The notes under the pieces: generated by a model
Told to the model about the DNA's origin: nothing
The model's input: the letters and a program-made list of their open reading frames with translations, nothing else
Databases searched by the model: none
Assembly (NCBI GenBank): GCA_038121105.1
Contig: JAYONB010000013.1
Span: 1-64,000, forward strand
DNA: 64,000 nt
From: CALJDF01 sp038121105
Lineage (GTDB): Bacteria > Pseudomonadota > Alphaproteobacteria > SHVP01
Reading direction: 5' to 3'
Shown: piece after piece, positions 7,717 to 15,989 of the stretch
How the letters are laid out: the number at the start of each line of letters is the position of its first letter
Position numbering within the stretch: position 1 is the stretch's first letter
Program-made: the position numbers and the translations under genes

Positions 7717-9008
7717 CGTTGACCACCACGCTCGGGTTCGCGTCGTACCGCATTGCCGGTTTGTTGGCCGGTCCGATCGTCCGGCGCAAACTGCGGGACA
7801 GAGTGGCGAGAGGTAAGGAAGACCCGGCCCGCCTGAGCGAGCGGTTTGGGGTTGCTTCTGCGCCCCGCCCGAGCGGGCCCTTGATTTGGATTCATGCTGC
7901 GTCGGTCGGTGAGTCTCTAGCGGCATTGCAGTTGATTGATGCGGTGCACGCCCGTTATCCCGAGTTCGATTTCCTGGTGACGAGCGGCACTGTGACCTCG
8001 GCGACGATTATGCAGGAACGACTGCCGTCGTTTGCCGTCCATCAGTACGCCCCGGTCGATATCCCCATGGTCACGCGCCGATTTCTCAACTACTGGCGGC
8101 CCGAACTTGCGCTCCTCCTAGAGTCCGAGTTCTGGCCGAACATATTGCTTGATCTTGATCGTCGGGCCATTCCTCGGGTGTTGATCAACGGTCGGGTATC
8201 GCCGGAGTCGCATCGCCGCTGGCTCTCCATTCAACCGATCATTGCAAAGCTCTTGGCAGGGTTCGAATTTTGCCTGGCGCAATCGGATCGCGACGCGCAA
8301 TTCCTTGGCGAACTTGGCGCACCAAACGTGGTCGCGACGGGCAACATCAAGGATAGCGCCGAACCGCTTGCGGTCGATGCGGAACAACTAGAGGCGCTGT
8401 CCGCGACGGTGGGCGATCGACCGCTTTGGGTTGCGGCGAGCACGCATTCCGGCGAGGAGGATGCGGTCGCTCGTACACACCAAGCGCTGCATGCGCGTTT
8501 TCCGGACTTGCTGACGATTATCGTGCCGCGCCACCCCGATCGGGGCGCCGACATTCAATACGAGCTCGAGGAGCTCGGACTTGCTGTCGGTCGGCGCAGC
8601 GCCGGAGATGCCCTGGGCCCCGACACGACGATCTATGTGGCGGATACTTTGGGGGAACTGGGCCTTTGGTACCGCCTTGCACCGATCGTTTTTGTCGGCA
8701 AATCGCTGGTTGGGACAGGCGGCCAAAATCCGCTTGAGCCCGCGCGGCTTGGGTGTGCGCTGATTTTTGGGCCGTCAATGTCCAATTTCGAGCAAATTTC
8801 CGAGGAATTGCTATCCTGTGGGGCAGCGCGTCGGATTGCCGACCAGGAAGGACTCGTGACCGCTTTGACCGACCTTCTTGGCCAACCGGATGTGATGGAT
8901 GAAATGGCGCGCGCGGGATTGAACTATGGCGCAACAGGGGGAAAAGCACTTGCGCGCACGATGGTGCAATTGGACCCATTGCTTGAAGCTGCTCGGAAGG
9001 CCCGGTGA
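7713..9008 (+). CDS. waaA: 3-deoxy-D-manno-octulosonic acid (Kdo) transferase
   Basis: Inner-membrane-associated GT-B glycosyltransferase that adds Kdo from CMP-Kdo to lipid A precursor. HAASVGES near residue 60 carries the catalytic Glu region, AASTHSGEE lies mid-protein, and GGQNPLEPA is the C-terminal nucleotide-sugar motif. An N-terminal hydrophobic helix (residues about 5-25) is the usual membrane anchor. 431 residues, full length. The start overlaps the gmhA stop (ATGA). Bifunctional versus monofunctional Kdo transfer cannot be read from sequence. Confidence 0.93.
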   Translation: MTLTTTLGFASYRIAGLLAGPIVRRKLRDRVARGKEDPARLSERFGVASAPRPSGPLIWIHAASVGESLAALQLIDAVHARYPEFDFLVTSGTVTSATIMQERLPSFAVHQYAPVDIPMVTRRFLNYWRPELALLLESEFWPNILLDLDRRAIPRVLINGRVSPESHRRWLSIQPIIAKLLAGFEFCLAQSDRDAQFLGELGAPNVVATGNIKDSAEPLAVDAEQLEALSATVGDRPLWVAASTHSGEEDAVARTHQALHARFPDLLTIIVPRHPDRGADIQYELEELGLAVGRRSAGDALGPDTTIYVADTLGELGLWYRLAPIVFVGKSLVGTGGQNPLEPARLGCALIFGPSMSNFEQISEELLSCGAARRIADQEGLVTALTDLLGQPDVMDEMARAGLNYGATGGKALARTMVQLDPLLEAARKAR

Positions 9009-9045
9009 GTGAAACATCTGCAGGCCTGGTCGGCGTGGTGAATTC

Positions 9046-10071
9046 ATGGTGATCGCCTATCTCCTCGCGGGATTGTTTGCGCTAATGGTCTGCGCCTTTG
9101 GGCCGGCGATCGGGCAACGCCTCGGCGTCATGGACATGCCTGACGGTCGGCGGAAACTGCATGCATCGCCGACCCCACTAGTCGGGGGAATCGCGGTCTT
9201 GGTACCGCCGGTTGTTGTCGGCGTGGTTCAGTCGGTGGGCTCGGCGTGGTACCCGCTCTACCTTTGTTTGGCCGCGTTGACGGCGTTCTTTGTCGCCCTT
9301 GGGTATCTCGACGATCGACGCCACATCCGTGCGGTGCTGCGTCTCGTGATCTCGGTGGTTGCGGTTGGGTTGGCTCTTTGGTTGGTCCCGGGTTTGTCGA
9401 TCACTGTCCTGAGTTTCAGTTTTGGCGAGTTGGTCCCTCCGGTCATTCTGGGACCTTGGATTGGGATGGCGTTCAGTATCTTGTGCCTGGTAGGTCTGCA
9501 GAACGCAGCCAACATGGCGGATGGCAAGAACGGTCTGGTCATTGGCATTTCGCTCATCTGGACGATCTTGTTGTTTGCTCATGCGCCCGACCACCTTGAC
9601 CCCTTTTTGATCGCTCTCACCGTGACGCTGGCGGTGGCACTTGCCTTTAATTTGTCGGGCAAGGTATTCCTCGGCGATGCTGGCACCTACGGACTGAGTG
9701 TGATCATCGGCATGCTCGCGCTGTACGGCTATAACGTGGGATTTGCGACCTTTCCTGCCGATGCCGTCGCGCTGATGTTCCTCATTCCGGTCGTCGATAC
9801 GTTGCGCTTGATCGTCGCGCGCGGGATCAAGGGCCGTTCACCGTTCTCGCCGGATCGCGAGCATCTCCACCATATCCTTTTGTCATTGGTGCCGTGGCAT
9901 TGGGCGCTCACCGTGTATCTGGCGTTGGTCGGCGTCCCGAGTTTGGTGGCGCGCTATAACGTTGAATGGACAGGTGGTTTAGCCGTGGCGGCGCTGACGG
10001 TTTACGCGCTCATCGTGAGCCAAAAATACCGCAGCGTCGGGGTGCCTGCGTCCGGGGGAGAGCAGGCCTAG
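9046..10071 (+). CDS. undecaprenyl-phosphate sugar-1-phosphate transferase (WecA/MraY family)
   Basis: Polytopic membrane enzyme that starts O-antigen or exopolysaccharide synthesis by moving a HexNAc-1-phosphate from UDP to undecaprenyl phosphate. About ten hydrophobic segments. Family motifs are visible: YLDDRRHIR (the DDxx loop), NAANMADGKNGL, FLGDAG and REHLHH, the last typical of WecA rather than MraY. 341 residues. It is last gene of the rightward glycan unit and converges on the NusG-like gene with two bases between the stops. MraY proper is unlikely, since no peptidoglycan genes are nearby. Confidence 0.85.
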   Translation: MVIAYLLAGLFALMVCAFGPAIGQRLGVMDMPDGRRKLHASPTPLVGGIAVLVPPVVVGVVQSVGSAWYPLYLCLAALTAFFVALGYLDDRRHIRAVLRLVISVVAVGLALWLVPGLSITVLSFSFGELVPPVILGPWIGMAFSILCLVGLQNAANMADGKNGLVIGISLIWTILLFAHAPDHLDPFLIALTVTLAVALAFNLSGKVFLGDAGTYGLSVIIGMLALYGYNVGFATFPADAVALMFLIPVVDTLRLIVARGIKGRSPFSPDREHLHHILLSLVPWHWALTVYLALVGVPSLVARYNVEWTGGLAVAALTVYALIVSQKYRSVGVPASGGEQA

Positions 10072-10073
10072 CT

Positions 10074-10577
10074 CTAGGCGGGCTCGGGTGCGACGTCGGC
10101 AGCGGAAACTTTGGTGCGAACCTTCCGACCCAGTAAATCGATCAGGATGACCACCCGCTGGGCATCGTCACGGCATTCGAAGATGCCAAGATGGTCCCGC
10201 AATGAGCCGGACACGATTCGCACCGATTGACCGGGGGCGAGGGGACTGCGGCCAAGCTCGACATAACCGTTATTGCCCTCGCGCGCACGTATTTCTTCAA
10301 TGAGGTGGTTCGGGACGGTGGGGTAGCTGTGACCCATCCGAACCAGATCGACGACGCCCTGTGCGGTTGCGGCGTGGGTCGCTGCGAAGGTCTGTCCGGG
10401 CGCGGCCCTGACGAAGAGGTACCGAGGAAACAGCGGTCGAACCACGAGATCGGTGCGACGAGCGTGCCGCCTCTCGCGCTGGTATTGCGGCAGATAGACT
10501 TCGAAACCGCGTTCCCAGAGATTGCTTTGCGCCCAACGTTCTTTGCCGGGCTGGGTATAGGCGGCAAACCAGCTCAA
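10074..10577 (-). CDS. NusG-paralogue transcription antiterminator (RfaH-like)
   Basis: 167 residues with an N-terminal NGN domain (SWFAAYTQPGKERWA near the start, then FPRYLFVR) and a C-terminal KOW-type domain (PGQSVRIVSGSLRDHLGIFE). The start is the TTG at 10577, since no ATG or GTG lies nearer than an implausible 80-codon extension and AAGGAG sits seven bases before it. That TTG overlaps the stop of the winged-helix gene (TTGA), so the two are coupled. No SecE or ribosomal proteins are adjacent, so this is a specialised paralogue, not housekeeping NusG. Placement beside the LPS/polysaccharide genes suggests it promotes their elongation, as RfaH does (inference). Confidence 0.85.
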   Translation of the reverse strand: MSWFAAYTQPGKERWAQSNLWERGFEVYLPQYQRERRHARRTDLVVRPLFPRYLFVRAAPGQTFAATHAATAQGVVDLVRMGHSYPTVPNHLIEEIRAREGNNGYVELGRSPLAPGQSVRIVSGSLRDHLGIFECRDDAQRVVILIDLLGRKVRTKVSAADVAPEPA

Positions 10578-11206
10578 GGCGCGGCTCCTTGGCTTTGCGC
10601 TTGGGTCTGAACCCGCAGCATTTTTGGTGTGAAAACAGGAACTTGGTCGGTGCGGGCGACGATCGCGTCGTAGGTCTCCTGACCCGTGCGGGTGTCGGTC
10701 ACGATGATGCCATCGACCGCGGATACCGCGCTGAGGTCTGACACCAACGGGATGCCTAAAAAGCTCGGTTCGTTTCCGGTATCGATCACAGCAGCAATTT
10801 CCAGCGGGTATTGGCCGGCACATAACAAAGCGATCTCGGCAAGTTCGCTCCGTCCGGCGAGCGCGACGCGCTTGATGCCGGATTTTTCCGCTAACTCGAA
10901 CAACTCATCCAGTTCGTTTCGTGCCTGACGGTAAAAGCTGAAAGATGATTTCAAGTACCTCGCGGTTAGCCTGCTCTTTTCGGAAAACCCTTTCGGCGTG
11001 AGGTAGTAGGCGTATCGATTAGGCGGCGCCTGGGTGGCTTTGATCCAGCCCCGTTTCATGCAGCGTTTGACATAGGCGTTGGTCAAACCCAAGGCGATTC
11101 CGAGATCCCGGGCTAGGCTGCGCTGGGAGTGTTGTTCATTGGCCTCGACAGCGCTCAGCAGGTCCAGGGTGACCTCTTGCTCTAGTTTTGTAAGGGGGTC
11201 GGCCAT
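10574..11206 (-). CDS. winged-helix regulator with C-terminal Rossmann-like domain
   Basis: 210 residues. Residues 8-75 form a winged helix (RSLARDLGIALGLTNAYVKR recognition region; NRYAYYLTPKGF wing) like MarR-type regulators associated with exopolysaccharide loci. Residues about 110-200 form an alternating beta/alpha unit (IKRVALAGRSELAEIA, then AAVIDTG, then DGIIVTDT) resembling the N-terminal domain of PglD-type sugar acetyltransferases or CoA-binding folds. It could sense a nucleotide or sugar-nucleotide (inference). The gene is coupled to the NusG paralogue. Two perfect inverted repeats lie just upstream of the start and probably are its operators. Confidence 0.8.
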   Translation of the reverse strand: MADPLTKLEQEVTLDLLSAVEANEQHSQRSLARDLGIALGLTNAYVKRCMKRGWIKATQAPPNRYAYYLTPKGFSEKSRLTARYLKSSFSFYRQARNELDELFELAEKSGIKRVALAGRSELAEIALLCAGQYPLEIAAVIDTGNEPSFLGIPLVSDLSAVSAVDGIIVTDTRTGQETYDAIVARTDQVPVFTPKMLRVQTQAQSQGAAP

Positions 11207-11221
11207 GGCGCCCGGAACGTC

Positions 11222-11236
11222 GTTCAGTTAATGAAC
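11222..11236. promoter_or_regulatory. operator candidate 1: GTTCA-N5-TGAAC
   Basis: Perfect 5+5 inverted repeat (GTTCA GTTAA TGAAC) 16 bases upstream of the winged-helix regulator start. Same half-sites and spacer length as the second copy 23 bp away. Confidence 0.65.
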
Positions 11237-11243
11237 ACAATAG

Positions 11244-11260
11244 CGTTCATACCTTGAACG
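11244..11260. promoter_or_regulatory. operator candidate 2: CGTTCA-N5-TGAACG
   Basis: Perfect 6+6 inverted repeat (CGTTCA TACCT TGAACG) in the divergent gap between the winged-helix regulator and the hybrid kinase. Centre to centre it is 23 bp from operator 1, close to two helical turns, favouring cooperative binding on one face of DNA. Confidence 0.65.
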
Positions 11261-11315
11261 TCAAGATGATGGTATAGTTCCAGCGGCTATCAGTACGTGG
11301 CGGGAGTATCGACGG

Positions 11316-13271
11316 ATGGGATTCGGTCGGCGGTTGCTGGGGAAGGACGGGGGCTCTGAGGGCGGCCTCAATCTAGATGCGCTCAGCGCCGCGTTGGACG
11401 AGGTGCCGGCCGGTTTCGCCTATTTCGACCCCGAAGACCGGTTGGTGTCGTGCAATCCCGCCTTCCGGGAGGTGTTCGAGTCAGGCGATGATCCGATTCC
11501 GGTGGGTGCCAAATATGCCGTCGTTTTTCGGGCAGCGGCGGTCAAAGGCCGAATTGATGGCGTGCGGCACGACGAAGGAGGCTGGCTTGAGGAGCGCCTA
11601 AAAGCGCACGATGCAGATACCAGTCACTTCACGCTGACGCTAAGGACGGGTCGGGTGTTCGAGGTCGACGAACGTCGCTTGCCCGATCGCAGCACCGCGA
11701 TGACCTTGCTGGACGTCACCGACTATGAGCGGCGCGACGCGGCGAGCAGCACCAACGAGCAAAAAGCCCGAGCCATGCTCGACAGCGTCTTTGACGGGGT
11801 CTTGACGATCGGCGCGGACGGGGTCGTCGACAGCGCCAACGCCCGCGCCGCTGGCATTTTCGGACGCGCGACCGAAATGATTATCGGCAACACCATCTCC
11901 CTCCTGGTGCCTGACGTACCGCTCGCAGACCTTCTGGACGCCGACGCGATGGGATCGATCCGGGAATTCCGCGGTCAAAAGGCTGACGGCGAGGCGCTCA
12001 ATTTGGATATTGCGATCAGTGAGCTACCGGACACATGGTCGTTGCAGGATCGGCGGCGGCAGTCTCGAAAGACCTACGTCGCAACCATTCGCGACGTGAC
12101 CGAACAACGCGCTCTGGCGCGCCAACTCCAACAGGCGCAGCGCATGGATGCCATCGGCACGCTGGCGGGTGGCATTGCCCACGACTTCAACAACATTCTG
12201 TCGATCATTATGGGATACGGGGCACTCATTCAGCAGGATCTGGGCGAGGGCACCGAAACACGGGAAAACGCCGACATGGTGGTTCAGGCGGCGCGACGCG
12301 CTCGCGAACTGGTCGAGCAGATTCTTACCTTCAGCCGCCACAGCGACGAGCAGGCAAAGACCCCGTTCGACCCCAAGCCGGTGGTCAAAGAGGTTCTGAA
12401 GCTCATGCGCTCGACGGTACCTGCGACGATCGACATTTCTCAGGAGATCACCGCGCATGAGGGGCGATTGGTCGGCGACGTTTCGCAGCTCCATCAGATC
12501 ATCATGAACCTTTGCACAAATGCGGTTCACGCGATGGGCTCGGGGCCGGGGCGCCTCACGGTCTCCCTGACGGACACCCACTTGGATGGACCGGAGGCGG
12601 TCGCTTGGGGCGTGGCGCCGGGCGCCTACTGGCACTTTGATGTTGCCGACACGGGCGACGGTATCGCGGCGGATGTCCTGGACCGCGTGTTCGAACCGTT
12701 CTTCACGACGAAGGAACGCGGTCAGGGAACGGGGCTGGGTCTTGCCGTAGTGCACGGAATCGTGACTGACCACGGGGGGGTGGTGCGGGTCGAGAGCCCG
12801 CCTGGTGAGGGTGCCCGGTTTCATGTCCTGCTGCCGCTGACTTCGCTCGAAGCGTCCGCCGCTGCGCCAACCGCCAATGATCCTGCGCCCACCGGGAACG
12901 GGCAAATATTGTTGGTGGACGACGAAGACCTAATTGTGCGGATGGGCCAAAAAATGCTGAGCCGGCTTGGTTACACCGTTGTCGGCGCGACCGATGCCGA
13001 GGAGGCGCTTGAGACGTTTCGGGCCAACCCGGAGGCCTTTGATCTTCTGATGACGGATCAAACCATGCCCGGGCTCACCGGCGATGCCTTGATCCGCGAG
13101 GTGCGGCGCATTCGGCCTGCCTTGCCGGTGGTCTTATGTACTGGCTATAGCCAGGTTATGGACTCGGAAAAGGCCAAGGAAATGGGGATCGATGCGTTCG
13201 TGATGAAGCCGCTGGAAGGCGATCAAGTCGGGCAAATCGTTTCCCAGGTATTGGCGGCGCATCGATCGTGA
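11316..13271 (+). CDS. soluble PAS-PAS hybrid histidine kinase with receiver domain
   Basis: 651 residues with no membrane span, so it senses a cytoplasmic signal. Two PAS domains (about 20-135 and 150-265), then HisKA with the phospho-His at 289 (GGIAHDFNNIL). The HATPase has its N box at 397-405, DTGDGI at 445-450 and GQGTGLGLAVVHG at 469-481. A C-terminal receiver (530-645) has acidic VDDED, phospho-acceptor Asp581 (LLMTDQTMPG) and Lys in VMKPLE. The H-box type is that of orphan kinases related to CckA/NtrB-like hybrids. No response regulator is adjacent. It is divergent from the winged-helix regulator across the paired operators, which may therefore control it too. Confidence 0.9.
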   Translation: MGFGRRLLGKDGGSEGGLNLDALSAALDEVPAGFAYFDPEDRLVSCNPAFREVFESGDDPIPVGAKYAVVFRAAAVKGRIDGVRHDEGGWLEERLKAHDADTSHFTLTLRTGRVFEVDERRLPDRSTAMTLLDVTDYERRDAASSTNEQKARAMLDSVFDGVLTIGADGVVDSANARAAGIFGRATEMIIGNTISLLVPDVPLADLLDADAMGSIREFRGQKADGEALNLDIAISELPDTWSLQDRRRQSRKTYVATIRDVTEQRALARQLQQAQRMDAIGTLAGGIAHDFNNILSIIMGYGALIQQDLGEGTETRENADMVVQAARRARELVEQILTFSRHSDEQAKTPFDPKPVVKEVLKLMRSTVPATIDISQEITAHEGRLVGDVSQLHQIIMNLCTNAVHAMGSGPGRLTVSLTDTHLDGPEAVAWGVAPGAYWHFDVADTGDGIAADVLDRVFEPFFTTKERGQGTGLGLAVVHGIVTDHGGVVRVESPPGEGARFHVLLPLTSLEASAAAPTANDPAPTGNGQILLVDDEDLIVRMGQKMLSRLGYTVVGATDAEEALETFRANPEAFDLLMTDQTMPGLTGDALIREVRRIRPALPVVLCTGYSQVMDSEKAKEMGIDAFVMKPLEGDQVGQIVSQVLAAHRS

Positions 13272-13275
13272 GGTG

Positions 13276-13304
13276 TTGCGGGTTGCCGTCATTCCCAATA
13301 TCGT
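13276..13304 (+). promoter_or_regulatory. candidate promoter of tRNA-Gln
   Basis: TTGCGG, 17 bases, TATCGT, ending 10 bases before the mature tRNA 5' end. Only partial consensus; supported by ideal spacing and position. Confidence 0.35.
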
Positions 13305-13314
13305 GCGCCGCCGT

Positions 13315-13388
13315 TGGGGCGTGGCCAAGTGGTAAGGCAACGGGTTTTGGTCCCGTGATCGCAGGTTCGATCCCTGCCGCCCCAGCCA
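13315..13388 (+). tRNA. tRNA-Gln (anticodon TTG)
   Basis: 74-nt cloverleaf. The acceptor TGGGGCG pairs with CGCCCCA, followed by discriminator G and an encoded CCA. The anticodon arm is ACGGG-TTTTGGT-CCCGT with TTG at positions 34-36. The T arm is GCAGG-TTCGATC-CCTGC. It lies between the hybrid kinase and the DUF350 gene. No integrated element is seen at its 3' end. Confidence 0.96.
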
Positions 13389-13432
13389 GCTTTCCGTTCT
13401 CCGGTCGTGGCCCGCGCCACCAAGGAGGATAG

Positions 13433-13843
13433 GTGGACGCGGTCTTTCAGAGCTTTCTCGTCGGTTTTCCGGTCTTTGTGGCGCACTTTGCGCTGACTGT
13501 TGCCCTGCTGGGCGTCGGGTTGGCGCTCTACGTCGTGATTACCCCGCACCACGAAATGCGGTTGATCCGGGCTGGCAATACTGCGGCGGCGGTCTCGCTG
13601 GGTGGCGTTCTCTTGGGGCTCGGGCTCCCGTTGGCGGTCAGCATGGCGAACAGCGTCACGCTTTTCGACATTTTGATCTGGGGCGTGGTGTCGTTGGTCA
13701 TCCAACTCGCGACGTTCTTTGCCATCGATGCGCTACTTCGCGGTTTGCCCAAGCGCATCGAACAAGGCGAGGTCGCTTCGGCGATCTTTCTCGCGGGTGC
13801 GAAGCTTGCGGTGGCCATGGTGATGGCGGCGGCGCTGACCTAG
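13433..13843 (+). CDS. DUF350-family inner-membrane protein
   Basis: 136 residues with four hydrophobic segments (about 8-32, 48-70, 78-98, 112-135), the arrangement of DUF350 proteins, whose role is not settled. Start is GTG with a strong AAGGAGG four bases upstream. The next gene follows after nine bases, so the two are probably cotranscribed. Confidence 0.75.
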   Translation: MDAVFQSFLVGFPVFVAHFALTVALLGVGLALYVVITPHHEMRLIRAGNTAAAVSLGGVLLGLGLPLAVSMANSVTLFDILIWGVVSLVIQLATFFAIDALLRGLPKRIEQGEVASAIFLAGAKLAVAMVMAAALT

Positions 13844-13852
13844 GCGGAATCG

Positions 13853-14704
13853 ATGCGCCGGCTCGATATTGTCGTCGTGGTGGTATTCCTGACGGTGCTT
13901 GCAATTTCGACCATCAGCGCCGGTATTGGCCCGAACGAACGGCGTCCCGATCCAGACCGGCCGGTGTTGGAGACGGAGAGGGGGACGTTGGAGCCCCCGA
14001 CCGCGCTTGATCCGACCGTCGAAATCGAGATGTCCCCCAAAGTCACCGACGTTTCCGGTACGGCCTTCGCGATTGCGCCGGGTGTCTGGATGTCTGCCGA
14101 CCATGTCACAGACTCCTGCCGCCGACTGTTCGTCGAGGCCGATGGTCGGTTTATGCCTGGATTCGATTTGGTCGCGCACCCTAACGCCGATGTCGCCATA
14201 TTCCGGACAAAGCGATCCGGACCACCGTTGCTGCTGACGAATGTGCTGGATGTCGGGCAAACGGGCTTTCATCACGGCTTTCCCTCCGGCGAACCGGGCG
14301 ACGTGCTGAGCTCCCTGATCGGCCGTGCACGGGTCCGCGTGAGCGGCGCCATCCAACGCATCGAGCCGGCGGTGGTTTGGTCGGAATCGCGTAGGTTTCC
14401 CGCACAATTGACGCAGCTTGGCGGGATATCCGGCGGACCCGCACTCGACCTTGATGGGCGGGTTGTCGGCGTGACGGTCGGAAGCTCGCAACGCCGTGGT
14501 ACCGTCATCACAGCGGCCCCGGTTTCGATGCGTGAGGTGGTCGCGCAAGCCAACGCGAACCTTGCCCCGGCGCCAGGCCCCAATTTCTTGCCCAGTCCCA
14601 GCAAGGTGGTCGCCTACGGCAACGCGCTCCGGCGAAGTTTGACCGTCGCCAAGGTTATCTGTCTGGCGAAACGCCCGACGCGCCGCCCTTTGGCGCAGCC
14701 CTAG
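13853..14704 (+). CDS. membrane-anchored or periplasmic trypsin-like serine protease
   Basis: 283 residues. A hydrophobic N-terminal helix (residues 5-23) acts as signal or anchor. The chymotrypsin-fold triad is visible: His in MSADHV (about 84), Asp in HPNADVAIF (about 112), Ser in GGISGGPAL (about 195). No PDZ domain follows, unlike DegP/DegS. The C-terminal 80 residues are basic and Pro-rich. It sits in a pair with the DUF350 gene and ends three bases before the stop of the opposing hydroquinone reductase. Confidence 0.8.
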   Translation: MRRLDIVVVVVFLTVLAISTISAGIGPNERRPDPDRPVLETERGTLEPPTALDPTVEIEMSPKVTDVSGTAFAIAPGVWMSADHVTDSCRRLFVEADGRFMPGFDLVAHPNADVAIFRTKRSGPPLLLTNVLDVGQTGFHHGFPSGEPGDVLSSLIGRARVRVSGAIQRIEPAVVWSESRRFPAQLTQLGGISGGPALDLDGRVVGVTVGSSQRRGTVITAAPVSMREVVAQANANLAPAPGPNFLPSPSKVVAYGNALRRSLTVAKVICLAKRPTRRPLAQP

Positions 14705-14707
14705 GGC

Positions 14708-15694
14708 CTAGCTCGCCTCCGCCAGGGCGGAGGTGGGAAAGCGGTCGCGGTCATGCGGCGCCAAGAAGTCGAGCTCCGGTCCCTTTGGGACGATCCCTAA
14801 AGGGTTGATGGACGTGTGGCTGTGATAGTAGTGCCATTTGATGTGGTGGAAGTTGACGGTCTCTGCGACCCCCGGGAGTTGGTAGAGCTCGCGGAGGTAG
14901 TTCGACAGGTTGGGATAGTCGACGATGCGTCGCTTGTTGCACTTGAAGTGGGCGACATAGACCGCATCGAACCGGATCAGCGTCGGGAATAGCCGAAGGT
15001 CGGCTTCCGTTAAGCGATCGCCAACGAGATAGCGCTGGCGGCTCAACCGCTCCTCGAGCGAATCGAGGGTTTCGAAAAGCGCATCAAAGGCCGCCTCGTA
15101 GGCGACTTGTGAGCCGGCGAAACCGCATTTGTAGACGCCGTTGTTCACGGTGTCGTAGACGACCTCGTTGATCGCGTCGATCTCGGCGCGCAATGCCGAC
15201 GGGTAGTAGTCGGTGGCATTCTTGGCGTGCGCCGCGAACGCCTCATTCAGCATCCTGATAATCTCGGCCGATTCGTTGTTGACGATGCGGTTTGTTTTTT
15301 TGTCCCACAGAACCGGCACGGTGACCCGCCCGGTAAAGTTCCGGTCTGACGCGGTATAGACCTCGCGTAGATAAGCGTGGCCGGAAATCGGGTCGGGGGT
15401 GGCGCCGTCGCGATCGGAGAAATGCCAGCCGTCGTCCGTCATGTGCCAGTCGACGACGGCGACATCGATGGCATCCGTGAGTCCCTTTAGGGCGAGATAC
15501 AGAAGGGTTCGGTGCGCCCAGGGGCAGGCGTAGGACACGTAGAGGAGATAGCGGCCGGGCTCGGCGGGGAAATCGGAGGTGCCGTCGGCGGTGATCCAGT
15601 CGCGAATCCCGCTAGCGCCGCGTTTGAATTCCCCGCTTTTGCCGCGCGGCACTTGCCAGTCCGCGGTCCATTTTCCCTCAACCAGTTGCCCCAT
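14708..15694 (-). CDS. glutathionyl-hydroquinone reductase (Xi-class GST)
   Basis: 328 residues. An N-terminal thioredoxin-like domain has the class motif SYACPWAHRT with the catalytic Cys. A C-terminal helical GST domain follows (RYLVGDRLTEADLRLFPTLIRFD). This YqjG/PcpF-type enzyme reduces glutathionyl-hydroquinones and protects against quinone adducts in the cytoplasm. Full length, with GGAG five bases before the ATG. Expressed alone and convergent with the protease gene. Confidence 0.92.
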   Translation of the reverse strand: MGQLVEGKWTADWQVPRGKSGEFKRGASGIRDWITADGTSDFPAEPGRYLLYVSYACPWAHRTLLYLALKGLTDAIDVAVVDWHMTDDGWHFSDRDGATPDPISGHAYLREVYTASDRNFTGRVTVPVLWDKKTNRIVNNESAEIIRMLNEAFAAHAKNATDYYPSALRAEIDAINEVVYDTVNNGVYKCGFAGSQVAYEAAFDALFETLDSLEERLSRQRYLVGDRLTEADLRLFPTLIRFDAVYVAHFKCNKRRIVDYPNLSNYLRELYQLPGVAETVNFHHIKWHYYHSHTSINPLGIVPKGPELDFLAPHDRDRFPTSALAEAS

Positions 15695-15989
15695 GCATTC
15701 TCCGTTATGCCGACCCGTTTCGGCGCCGTTGATCGGCGTTGCGCGGAAACCTTAGCAGGGTGTCGCCCCCGGTTTCGAATCGCGATTTCGCGACCGGCGA
15801 CCTTGCTTGGGGTCCCAGAGGGTGGTACTTGAGCGTCATGATGATCCAGCGGGACCGACGACGATAAGACCCCCAGCGCGACATTCGCGCTGTTTCCCGC
15901 CTGCGCGCACCGCGCGACCCCAAAATCAACATTCGGCCCCACCAAAAGCGTGATACCGCGCCGGTCCGGCCATCGTCGTCGGAGACACC

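Noticed and set aside
12024..12905. 293-codon minus-strand frame inside the hybrid kinase
   Set aside because: Antisense shadow of the HisKA/HATPase region, rich in Arg/His as expected for such shadows.
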